A DNA stretch of 8,834 nt from JAMOQA01 sp964420365 (GCA_964420365.1 CAYQTA010000112.1:1-8834); one strand, 5' to 3'; positions 1 through 5,695 are shown, numbered from the stretch's first letter. Translations and numbers: made by a program. The notes: a model not told the origin generated them from the sequence alone.

Positions 1-164
1 TCGTCGTCGTCACCCACGACCCCGCCCTCGCCCGCCGCGCCGCCCGCGTCGTCCACCTCCGCGACGGCCGGATCGTCGACGACCACGGGGAACCCGCCCC
101 GCCGCCCACCCCGCAGGAGCCGCCGGAAGGCGGCCCGCGGACCGCGGGTCGCGGCCTCCCGTAG
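1..164 (+). CDS. ABC transporter ATP-binding protein, C-terminal fragment
   Basis: The frame that starts at base 3 is open from the window edge to a TAG at 162-164 and gives 53 residues; the rest lies to the left of the window. It begins with VVVTHDPALARRAARVVHLR and continues DGRIVDD. This is the switch (H-loop) histidine region and the closing strand of an ABC nucleotide-binding domain, in the style of the LolD/MacB/FtsE group. The histidine (about bases 15-17) would contact the ATP gamma-phosphate. The Walker motifs and signature are outside the window, so the substrate cannot be told. After the domain ends the protein has a Pro/Gly-rich tail of about 25 residues. Part of that tail is encoded by a REP-like hairpin (113-136), and the stop codon falls inside the GTAG of a second one (161-164). 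The tail may therefore come from repeat insertion rather than selection on the protein. Confidence 0.85.
   Translation, partial: VVVTHDPALARRAARVVHLRDGRIVDDHGEPAPPPTPQEPPEGGPRTAGRGLP
113..136 (+). repeat. REP-like hairpin, copy 1 (inside the ABC tail)
   Basis: GCAG at 113-116 is followed by a hairpin with arms GCCGCC (119-124) and GGCGGC (129-134) around a GGAA loop (125-128). The stem is a perfect 6 bp. It matches copies 2 and 3 in loop, stem core and orientation but has GCAG in place of GTAG. It lies within the coding sequence of the ABC protein tail. Confidence 0.6.
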
Positions 165-183
165 GGGCCGCCGGAAGGCGATG
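161..183 (+). repeat. REP-like hairpin, copy 2 (supplies the ABC stop codon)
   Basis: GTAG (161-164) is followed by GGGCCGCC-GGAA-GGCG. Only four base pairs (169-172 with 177-180) are perfect around the GGAA loop, and the lower stem is mismatched. The TAG of the GTAG head is the stop codon of the upstream ABC gene. A conserved GTRG tetranucleotide 5' of a hairpin is the hallmark of REP elements moved by RAYT (TnpA-REP) transposases; assigning this copy to that class is inference. Confidence 0.6.
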
Positions 184-193
184 CGGACCTCTT

Positions 194-217
194 GTAGGGG
201 TCGCCGGAAGGCGACCC
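194..217 (+). repeat. REP-like hairpin, copy 3 (perfect 8-bp stem)
   Basis: GTAG (194-197) is followed by GGGTCGCC (198-205), a GGAA loop (206-209) and GGCGACCC (210-217). The 8-bp stem is perfect and closes a GNRA-type loop. It is the best-formed of three same-orientation copies within about 105 bp. It could also act as a transcription terminator or mRNA 3'-end stabiliser for the ABC gene, but no T-run follows it. Confidence 0.65.
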
Positions 218-344
218 GGGCGGCGCGAAGCGGCGCGGGGCGGGACGCGCGCCCCTCGAGCGCGGCCACCCTACCGCGGAAGGGCGGGAGAACGCTCCTC
301 GACCTGTTCAGAGGAAACGGAATCGCGCGCCCCCCCGCGGAAGA

Positions 345-514
345 GCGGGATAACCCGCGTTTCTGCAACAGGGGTGTTCGATAACCCGGGGATTTACAAC
401 ACGCCGGCGGGATAACGCCGGAAAATGCAACAGGACCCCCCTCGGAACCCCCCGGAAAGTTGTATTTTCGGCCGTTATCGAACACCCCTGTTGTACCAGG
501 GCCCGTTATCCCGC
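345..514. repeat. Array 1: GATAAC-N9-TRCAAC units, 31-bp period, with inversion
   Basis: This fills the main part of the 165-612 gap between the converging ABC and TPM genes, where I see no gene. Three forward units GATAAC-N9-TRCAAC start at 349, 380 and 411, exactly 31 bp apart. Two inverted units (GTTGYA-N9-GTTATC) lie at 459-479 and 490-510, again 31 bp apart. The spacer after unit 1 is AGGGGTGTTC, and the same ten bases recur between the two inverted units. As a result CAACAGGGGTGTTCGATAAC (366-385) has a perfect reverse complement at 474-493. Seen as a composite, a 56-bp block (345-400) is repeated inverted at 459-514, with its two N9 parts unlike each other. A related 20-mer at 274-293 matches 335-354 at 18 of 20 positions and may be a decayed further unit. 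Confidence 0.85.
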
Positions 515-552
515 CCGTCCGGCGGAACCCCGCCCCTCCCGGCCATCCCCCG

Positions 553-569
553 GCGGCGCGGAGCGCCGC
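553..569 (-). terminator. Possible terminator hairpin after the TPM operon
   Basis: Arms GCGGCGC (553-559) and GCGCCGC (563-569) form a perfect 7-bp stem with a 3-base loop. It begins 44 bases beyond the stop codon of the last TPM gene on the minus strand. No T-run follows, so if it ends transcription it is not a classic intrinsic terminator. In DNA this GC-rich, such short palindromes also arise by chance. Confidence 0.3.
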
Positions 570-612
570 GCACCATCGGCCAACGCGGGCCACGGTGCCA
601 CGCGCGCGGCGC

Positions 613-1281
613 TCAGTCTCTCGAGATCTCGTCCGGGAGCTCGTTGACGTCGTCGGGGCGGTGGGGGAAGAACGCGGCGAGCTGCTCGCCGGCCATCGAG
701 ATCCCCTCGACCAGGCCGTCCGCGAACCGCCCCTCGGCGAACCGCTCGCGCACCCGGGCGACGACGTCGTCCCAGAACCCCTCCGGGACCTTCTCGTCGA
801 TCCCCCGGTCGCCGAGCACCGCGAACCGGCGGTCCGCCACCGCGACGAAGAAGAGGACGCCGTTCCGCTCGGCGGTCGCGGTCATCCCGAGCCGCTCGAA
901 CGCCTCCCGGGCCGCCGCGAGGATGTCGTCCCCCGCCCGCTCGGCGAGGTGCACGCGGATCTCCCCCGAGGTCCGCCCCTCGAACTCCCGGATCGCGGCG
1001 AGGACCTTCTCTTCCTCGTCCGGCCGCAGGAAGGTCGCCGGCACCGCCCGCGCCGCCACCCGCGCCCGCAGCCCCAGGACGAGCCCGGCGGCGATCACCG
1101 CCATCGCCGCGGCGAGGGCGACGAGCCCCGGCCAGGCCGGGACCTCCGCCCAGGTGTCCGGGCCCGGTCCCCGCCACGCCTGCCAGAGGAGCACGCCGGA
1201 CGCGAGGATCCCGAGGATGCCGGCCGCGACCAGCAGCCGCCCCGCCCGGGCGAGGCCCCGCGCCTTCCCGTCGGTCGCCAT
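613..1281 (-). CDS. TPM-domain membrane protein (second of two in lemA operon)
   Basis: The 222-residue protein has two predicted membrane helices near its N-terminus (about residues 15-36 and 52-72). A TPM (TLP18.3/Psb32/MOLO-1 type) domain follows at about residues 84-205. Family features include the helix LRPDEEEKVLAAIREFEGRT, the strand SGEIRVHLAE, and the core GVLFFVAVADRRFAVLGDRG leading to ID. The TPM domain would sit on one face of the membrane behind the helical hairpin. The ATG at 1281 is chosen because it overlaps the TGA of the preceding TPM gene by one base (TGATG), which implies translational coupling. Earlier in-frame starts would put an Arg-rich shadow of the neighbour's Gly tail on the front. 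LemA plus two TPM proteins is a recurrent bacterial gene set. Its biochemical role is not established, and I see no catalytic motif that settles it. Confidence 0.85.
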   Translation of the reverse strand: MATDGKARGLARAGRLLVAAGILGILASGVLLWQAWRGPGPDTWAEVPAWPGLVALAAAMAVIAAGLVLGLRARVAARAVPATFLRPDEEEKVLAAIREFEGRTSGEIRVHLAERAGDDILAAAREAFERLGMTATAERNGVLFFVAVADRRFAVLGDRGIDEKVPEGFWDDVVARVRERFAEGRFADGLVEGISMAGEQLAAFFPHRPDDVNELPDEISRD

Positions 1282-2192
1282 CACCAGCCTCCCGAGGCGC
1301 CGCCGCCGCCGAAGGAACCGCCCCCGAAACCGCCCCCGCCCGAGAAGCCGCCGCCGCCCCCGAAGCCGCCACCGGAGAAGCCGCCGTGCCGCCGCCCGGT
1401 CCCCGCCCCGGCCTGGTAGAGCAGGAACCAGACCCACCACGGCACGTGGTCCCGCAGCTCGCCCCGCGGGTGGAGCCGCCGCTCGCGGGCCGCGATCCGG
1501 CGCGCGAAGAAGGTCAGCACCATGACGACGGCGAACAGGAGCTGGAAGAGGGTGACCAGCAGGACGAAGACCGTGTTGGCGTCCCCTCCCCCGCGGCGCG
1601 GCGGCCGGGCCGGTGGCGGGAGCGTCTCGCCGGCGGCCGCTGCCGCGATCGCGTCGATGGCGTGGAGGATCCCCTCGGCGTAGCGCCCGGCCCGGAACTC
1701 CGGGGCGACCTGCTCCCGCAGGATCCGGCCGGCGGTGATGTCGGGAATCGCCCCCTCGAGGCCGTAGCCGACCTCGATCCGCATCCGGCGATCCTTCGCG
1801 AACACGGCGAGGAGGACGCCGTCGTCCCGCCCCTCGTGGCCCGGCTTCCAGGCCTCGGCGATCCTCATCGTCGCCTCCTCGAGGGGCTCTCCCTCGAGGG
1901 AGGGCAGGATCGCCACGCCGACCTGCAGCCCGCGCTCCCGGTCGAGCCGCACCAGCCGGTCCTCGATCCGCCGCCGCTCCTCCGGCGAGAGCAGGCCCGC
2001 CCCGTCGTGGAGGAACCGCGGCGGTGGCGGTGGCACCTCGAACGCCGCCCGCGCCGGCGCCGCCGCCAGCAGCACCAGCACCGCCAGGAGGACGGCGAAC
2101 CGGGCCCCCGGGATCCGCGCGGGGAGGGCCGGAAGGCCGCCCGCCGCGCGGCGCGGCGGCACCGGTGCCCGGGTCCCGCGATCGCCCCTCAT
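1281..2192 (-). CDS. TPM-domain protein, YgcG-like, with Gly-rich tail
   Basis: The 303-residue protein starts with a basic stretch and a hydrophobic signal (about residues 31-48, ending APARA before AFEV), so it is probably exported. The TPM domain spans about residues 55-190. It has the family's opening FLHDGAGLLSPEERRRIEDRL and the core RDDGVLLAVFAKDRRMRIEV followed by GYGLEGAIPD. One membrane helix follows at about 207-230, then a second weak WWVWFLLY segment. The C-terminus (about 270-303) is almost pure Gly with Phe/Ser and ends in GGW, as is common in YgcG-type TPM proteins. The n-region of the signal is long (about 30 residues). A GTG at 2162 is an alternative start, but the ATG at 2192 has GAGG eight bases upstream. 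The gene follows lemA by 10 bases and overlaps the next TPM gene by one. Confidence 0.88.
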   Translation of the reverse strand: MRGDRGTRAPVPPRRAAGGLPALPARIPGARFAVLLAVLVLLAAAPARAAFEVPPPPPRFLHDGAGLLSPEERRRIEDRLVRLDRERGLQVGVAILPSLEGEPLEEATMRIAEAWKPGHEGRDDGVLLAVFAKDRRMRIEVGYGLEGAIPDITAGRILREQVAPEFRAGRYAEGILHAIDAIAAAAAGETLPPPARPPRRGGGDANTVFVLLVTLFQLLFAVVMVLTFFARRIAARERRLHPRGELRDHVPWWVWFLLYQAGAGTGRRHGGFSGGGFGGGGGFSGGGGFGGGSFGGGGASGGW

Positions 2193-2202
2193 CCCCGCGG
2201 CC

Positions 2203-2787
2203 TCAGAACTTCACCTTCGGGGCCTCGGCCGCCCCTTCCTTCGCCCTGAAGTACGGCTTCGGCTCGAACCCGAGCATCCTCGCGACCAGGTTCCCCGGGA
2301 ACCTCCGCACCTGCGTGTTGAAGGCGCGGACCGCGTCGTTGAACCGCTTCCGCGCCACGGCGATCCGGTTCTCGGTCCCCTCGAGCTGGGTCATCAGGTC
2401 CTGGAACTGGGCGCTCGCCTTGAGGTCCGGGTACTTCTCCACGGTCACCAGCAGGCGCGACAGGGCGCTCGACAGCTTTCCCTGCGCCTGCTCGAACGCC
2501 GCGAACGCCTGCGGGTCGCGCAGCAGCTCCGGCGAGAGGGTGATCTTCCCCGCCTGGGCGCGCGCCTCCGCGACCGCGGTGTAGGTCTCCTTCTCGAATC
2601 CCGCGACCCCCTTGACGGTCTCGACCAGGTTCGGCACCAGGTCCATCCGGCGCTGGTAGTGGTTCTCCACCTCGCTCCAGGCGCCGGCGACCTGCTCGTC
2701 GAGCGTCACCAGCCGGTTGTACGCCATCGCGGTCCAGGCGCCGACGGCGATCGCCGCCACCAGCAGGACGATCCATCCCCACTTCAT
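2203..2787 (-). CDS. lemA: LemA family protein
   Basis: The 194-residue protein matches LemA along its whole length. It has one N-terminal membrane anchor (about residues 4-22), then YNRLVTLDEQVAGAWSEV, QRRMDLVPNLVETVKG, the YPDLKA...FQDL segment (119-132), and TENRIAVARKRFNDAVRAFN. It closes with RFPGNLVARMLGF and PYF. LemA proteins are membrane-anchored helical bundles with most of the chain outside the cytoplasm. Their molecular role is unclear, and no enzyme activity is visible. The start at 2787 is chosen because AAGGAG lies at suitable spacing just upstream and the hydrophobic anchor begins at once; an upstream in-frame ATG at 2838 would add a 17-residue Pro/Gly-rich tail. It is the first gene of the lemA-TPM-TPM operon. 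The TGA at its end overlaps the GAGG ribosome binding site of the next gene. Confidence 0.93.
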   Translation of the reverse strand: MKWGWIVLLVAAIAVGAWTAMAYNRLVTLDEQVAGAWSEVENHYQRRMDLVPNLVETVKGVAGFEKETYTAVAEARAQAGKITLSPELLRDPQAFAAFEQAQGKLSSALSRLLVTVEKYPDLKASAQFQDLMTQLEGTENRIAVARKRFNDAVRAFNTQVRRFPGNLVARMLGFEPKPYFRAKEGAAEAPKVKF

Positions 2788-2790
2788 CCG

Positions 2791-2802
2791 TTTCTCTCCT
2801 TC
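2791..2802 (-). promoter_or_regulatory. Strong ribosome binding site of lemA
   Basis: On the minus strand GGAAGGAGAG precedes AAACGG and the ATG at 2787, giving a near-consensus Shine-Dalgarno sequence at normal spacing. It decides the lemA start in favour of 2787 over the longer frame. Confidence 0.75.
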
Positions 2803-2907
2803 CGGCGACTCCGGGCCCCGTGGGCCCCCGGGACGCACCCGCCAAGCCTACCGCGCCCGGCCTCCCGGTCCCACCGGCCCGGGCGCCGTCCCGGGCACTC
2901 GATGGTC

Positions 2908-2947
2908 GTTACGCGGGACCCCGGGGAACCTTGCGCGGAACACCCCT
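2908..2947. repeat. Degenerate trace of the intergenic repeat family
   Basis: This lies in the 216-bp gap upstream of lemA. CCCGGGGAACCTTG (2920-2933) differs by one base from CCCGGGGAACGTTG of array 2 (5465-5478). It is preceded by GTTACG (2908-2913), where array 2 units carry GTYGCR, but with a few extra bases between. Five bases further on, GAACACCCCT (2938-2947) is exactly the 10-base spacer of array 1 in inverted orientation. Taken alone each match is weak. Together, in a gap, they suggest a decayed copy. I see nothing else in this gap except the lemA ribosome binding site. Confidence 0.4.
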
Positions 2948-3003
2948 TCCCCCCCCATGGCCCGGCCCGCCGGGCCCGGTGGCCCGCTTCGCCCGGCTTC
3001 CCG

Positions 3004-3396
3004 CTACCGGCCGGGGGCCGGTTCCGCCCGCAGCGCGGACCACGCCCAGGCGAAGAGCAGGAGGAAAGCCAGGTCGGCGAACCAGAACGGCTTCCACATC
3101 CCGGGGATCCCGCCGGCCAGCCAGTGGTAGCCGACCACGCCGCAGTACGACGCCTTGAGCAGGATGCCCCAGGGGACGAGGTTCCGGTTCCGCACCGGGT
3201 CGGCCGCCACCGCGAAGAACATGAGCGCGAAGACGACCAGCAGCGCCGCCGGGAACTGGACGTAGCCCGGGTGATTCGGCGGTGTCACGCCGAACGCCTC
3301 GAACAGGGCGCGGCCCGCGAAGAGGAATGCCAGCCCCAGCCCACCGTCGTACACGCCCGCCACCGCGAACAGGGCGCGGATCGTTCCCCTCGTCAT
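3004..3396 (-). CDS. Small four-helix membrane protein, unknown function
   Basis: The 130-residue protein has four hydrophobic segments (about residues 7-32, 48-65, 76-93 and 103-121). They are joined by loops with distinctive text: GVTPPNHPGYVQFP, ADPVRNRNLVPWGILLKASY, and GGIPGMWKPFWFADL. Such short, Trp/Pro-marked four-helix proteins are widespread as hypothetical membrane proteins. I recognise the style but no assigned function. The ATG at 3396 overlaps the TGA of the radical SAM gene as ATGA, and GGAGGGAGGAG sits just upstream within that gene, so translation is coupled and strong. It is the last gene of the three-gene operon. A membrane partner or product-handling role for the radical SAM enzyme is possible but is only inferred from the coupling. 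Confidence 0.85.
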   Translation of the reverse strand: MTRGTIRALFAVAGVYDGGLGLAFLFAGRALFEAFGVTPPNHPGYVQFPAALLVVFALMFFAVAADPVRNRNLVPWGILLKASYCGVVGYHWLAGGIPGMWKPFWFADLAFLLLFAWAWSALRAEPAPGR

Positions 3397-4715
3397 CCTT
3401 CGCTCCTCCCTCCGGCACGGCGCCGCCGCAGCTCGCGCCAGAACCGGCGACGCCGCCACCTGGTGAACTCCTCGTTGTACAGCTCCACCGCCAGCCACCG
3501 GAACCCGCGGACCAGCTCCTCCACGGTCATGCCCCGCGGCACGAAGTTGACGTCGAAGAGGGTGCACTTCTTCCAGTTCCGGGGCTCGAGCAGCCGCCCT
3601 TCCCGCTCGAGGCGCTCGTAGAGCGGCGTCCCGGGAAACGGCGTCAGGATCGTCACCTGGACCTCGTACAGCCCGGCGTCCTTCACGAACTCGACCACCT
3701 GCTCGAACACGTCCGGCCCCTGGCCGTCGAGGCCGATCACGAAGCAGCCGTTCACCGTGATCCCGTGCGCCTGGATCGCCCGGATCGCCTCCCTTGCCTC
3801 CGGCAGCTTCCTGCGCTTCCAGTCGCTTCGCAGCTCGACGCCGGCGATCCCCTCCTCGGTCGGGCTCTCCAGACCGACCAGGACCTGCGCGCACCCGCTC
3901 TCGCGCATCAGGGCGAGCAGCTCGTCGTCCTCGGCCACCGAGAGGTCTGTCTCGGTGAACCACTTGATGCCCTTCCCCCGCAGCGCGGGGAGCAGCTCCT
4001 TCCACCACGGCCGTCGCACGAAGCTGTTGTCGTCGGCGAACTCGAGGAATGGATGCTCCCAGGCTGCGAGGATCTTCTCGATCTCGGCCAGGACCTTTCC
4101 CACCGGCTTCTGCTTGTAGCGGGAGGAGAGGATCACGGAGCTCGCGCAGAACTCGCACCGGTGCGGGCAGCCGCGGCTCGTCTGGACGGTCAGCCGGTTG
4201 TACCGCGAGACGTCGAGCAGCTCGAAGGCGGGCACCGGCGCATCGGCCAGGTCCCAGTCGCCGCCACGGTAGATCCCGGCGAGGCGGCCGCGCTCGGCGT
4301 CCGCCAGCACCTCGAGCCACGCGGGCTCCCCCTCGCCGACGACGACCGCGTCGCAGTGCTCCAGCGCCTCCCCGGGCAGCGCCGTCACGTGGGGGCCGCC
4401 GATCACCGTCGGCACGCCGGCCTCCCGGAACCGGCGGGCCAGCTCGTAGGCCTCCTCGACCTGGGCGCTGTAGCTCGAGATCGCCGCGAGGTCGATCTCC
4501 GTCGGCAGGGGATCGAGTCGCGCGACGTCCGGCACCTCCACGTAGAGGAGCTCGTGGCGCGAGGGCGTCATCCCCGCCAGGGTGAGCAGGCCCAGGCTCG
4601 GCAGCGAGGCGACGGTCCGGCTCCGCTCGACGAAGCCGGGCAGCGTCAGCCCGAGCCGCAGCAGCTCCTCGTCGCAGGCCCGGATCCCGCTGAGCGGGAA
4701 GAACCCGATCCTCAC
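3393..4715 (-). CDS. Radical SAM protein with N-terminal B12-binding-like domain
   Basis: The 440-residue protein has an N-terminal Rossmann-like, B12-binding-type region (about residues 1-140, with IGGPHVTALPGEAL and VVVGEGEPAW). The radical SAM barrel follows, with Cys183, Cys187 and Cys190 in RGCPHRCEFC (CxxxCxxC); these would bind the 4Fe-4S cluster that cleaves S-adenosylmethionine. Other landmarks are FLEFADDNSFV (224-233), FTETDLS (253-259), GLESP (281-285) and TPFPGTPLYERL (358-369). The C-terminal part is rich in Arg. The cobalamin ligand motif DxHxxG is not visible, so the N-terminal domain may not bind B12 in the base-off/His-on way. The substrate is unknown. The start is taken as GTG at 4715, which overlaps the upstream stop (GTGA) and places the first beta strand RIGFFPL at the N-terminus. 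Its ribosome binding site is weak, consistent with coupled translation. The frame stays open far upstream, but that part is not coding. Confidence 0.9.
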   Translation of the reverse strand: MRIGFFPLSGIRACDEELLRLGLTLPGFVERSRTVASLPSLGLLTLAGMTPSRHELLYVEVPDVARLDPLPTEIDLAAISSYSAQVEEAYELARRFREAGVPTVIGGPHVTALPGEALEHCDAVVVGEGEPAWLEVLADAERGRLAGIYRGGDWDLADAPVPAFELLDVSRYNRLTVQTSRGCPHRCEFCASSVILSSRYKQKPVGKVLAEIEKILAAWEHPFLEFADDNSFVRRPWWKELLPALRGKGIKWFTETDLSVAEDDELLALMRESGCAQVLVGLESPTEEGIAGVELRSDWKRRKLPEAREAIRAIQAHGITVNGCFVIGLDGQGPDVFEQVVEFVKDAGLYEVQVTILTPFPGTPLYERLEREGRLLEPRNWKKCTLFDVNFVPRGMTVEELVRGFRWLAVELYNEEFTRWRRRRFWRELRRRRAGGRSEG

Positions 4716-5089
4716 GGCCCGACGAGCCTCGCGACGAACAGGGCGACCGCGACGATCACCGCGCCCGCCGGCACGACGAAGGCGTGGGCGAACGCCTCCC
4801 GCCAGGCCGCGAGGTAGCACGTCAGCGGCATGGTGACCGCCCCGACGAGGAGCAGGACGGACGGCGCCAGCAGGCCGTCCGCCAGGCCGAGCGCCCGCGC
4901 GGTGAGGGCGAACGAGAGGTTCAGGAAACCGATCCCGAAGAACGAGACATGCCCCAGCCGCGTCATCCTCCGCCGCCAGGACCCGTAGCCCCCCAGCCAG
5001 TCCTCGCCGCGGAAGAACAGCCCGCCGGCCGCCCCGGCCAGGCACCCCAGCAGGAAGCCGATCCACGCCGCCACCAAGTTGACCGTCAT
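4712..5089 (-). CDS. Small membrane protein, first gene of radical SAM operon
   Basis: The 125-residue protein has hydrophobic segments at about residues 4-26, 46-66, 73-94 and 101-122, so four membrane helices are likely. A loop contains WRRRMTRLGHVSFFGIGFLN, whose Arg cluster followed by GH at the start of helix 2 looks like a conserved functional site. I do not know a named family for it with certainty. The ATG at 5089 has GGAGG seven bases upstream. Its TGA overlaps the GTG start of the radical SAM gene (GTGA), so the two are translated together. It heads the operon and must carry the operon's leader. A role tied to the radical SAM protein is inferred from this arrangement only. Confidence 0.82.
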   Translation of the reverse strand: MTVNLVAAWIGFLLGCLAGAAGGLFFRGEDWLGGYGSWRRRMTRLGHVSFFGIGFLNLSFALTARALGLADGLLAPSVLLLVGAVTMPLTCYLAAWREAFAHAFVVPAGAVIVAVALFVARLVGP

Positions 5090-5185
5090 CCCCCTCGCCT
5101 CCGCAGCGACCGTCGCGTACCTCGCGCGGCAGGACCGACCGCGCCCCGGCGCACCGATCCCCTCCTCCGGCCCACCCGCGCGTCG

Positions 5186-5191
5186 ATTCTA
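5186..5191 (-). promoter_or_regulatory. Possible -10 element for the radical SAM operon
   Basis: TAGAAT on the minus strand is a one-mismatch -10 box in a stretch otherwise nearly without A/T. It lies about 97 bases upstream of the ATG at 5089. The hexamer 17 bases further upstream (CGCAGG) is a poor -35, so this is only a candidate. Confidence 0.25.
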
Positions 5192-5295
5192 GCGGCGGCG
5201 CGAGCCCGCCTGCGAGCCTCCCCCGAAGCCGGGAGCCACGGCGTCCCCGGGTTCCCCGTGGCCGCCGACCCGGCCGGGGCAGGTCCGTCCGGCCC

Positions 5296-5477
5296 GACGT
5301 TCCGGCGATTTGCGACACCCGGCCCGACGTTCGCCGCGAATGCAACAAGTCCTGTTGCATTTCCCGGCCAACGTTCGCGAAACCGGCCCCTCCCGTCGCA
5401 TTTCCAGCGAACGTTCCCCGGATTTGTTGCGTTTCCCGGGCAACGTTCCCCCAAAAGTCGCAATCCCGGGGAACGTT
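5296..5477. repeat. Array 2: RACGTT-N9/10-YGCRAC units, about 31-bp period, with inversion
   Basis: This occupies the middle of the 5090-5729 gap between the divergent radical SAM operon and ATPase gene; no gene is seen in that gap. Two forward units GACGTT-N9-TGCRAC start at 5296 and 5326. Four inverted units (GTYGCR-N9/10-AACGTT) begin at 5354, 5395, 5426 and 5457. The steps are therefore 30 bp, then 41, 31 and 31 bp. The orientation switch is a hairpin-forming palindrome AATGCAACA-AGTCC-TGTTGCATT (5339-5361). The right half (CCGGGAAATGCAACA-like) is the same as in array 1. The left half-site is AACGTT or GACGTT instead of GATAAC. Confidence 0.82.
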
Positions 5478-5581
5478 GGCCGGCAGCTCCGCCCCGCGTG
5501 TTCCGGGGATCGCGAACCGGGGCGATGATCCCGGTCGGCCAGGTCTCCCCGCCGCCCCCCGGCCCGTTCCGGCTCCCCGGC

Positions 5582-5659
5582 TCCACCAGTCCGTCCGGTC
5601 TCTCCACCGCCGCTGGTGCGTCCGGTCTCTCCGCCCCCGCCACGGGTCCGCCCGGTCCC
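5582..5659. repeat. Short imperfect tandem repeat, 27-bp step
   Basis: CGTCCGGTCTCTCC occurs at 5592-5605 and again at 5619-5632, 27 bp apart. A third degenerate step (GTCCGCCCGGTC) follows near 5646-5657. The stretches between are CACCRCCGCTGG-like. It lies in the gap upstream of the ATPase promoter. No protein is supported here, although a Gly/Arg/Thr-rich minus-strand frame reads through it. Confidence 0.5.
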
Positions 5660-5695
5660 GGGGGCTCCCGGGCCCCCCGCCCTCCCGGCCGACTC

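Noticed and set aside
349..416. GATAAC boxes as a series of -10 promoter elements
   Set aside because: No -35 boxes occur at consistent spacing, the units occur in both orientations between converging genes, and there is no gene downstream that they would drive.
345..514. CRISPR array
   Set aside because: The conserved parts are only 6 bases at each end with 9-10-base variable parts. Units change orientation, and no cas gene is nearby.
460..1419. Plus-strand frame of 319 residues, Pro-rich at the end
   Set aside because: It is antisense to the second TPM gene. The proline run is the complement of the Gly-rich tail of the other TPM protein.
2203..2838. Longer LemA starting at 2838
   Set aside because: The extra 17 residues are Pro/Gly/Glu-rich and would precede the membrane anchor. 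A strong ribosome binding site marks the ATG at 2787.
3282..4817. Long plus-strand frame of 511 residues opposite the radical SAM gene
   Set aside because: It is the antisense shadow of a well-supported gene and is rich in Pro, Arg, His and Glu with no recognisable fold.
5296..5477. Integron attC sites, suggested by GTT/AAC ends and inverted symmetry
   Set aside because: The ends do not fit the RYYYAAC and GTTRRRY cores, the units are too short, and no gene cassettes or integrase are present.
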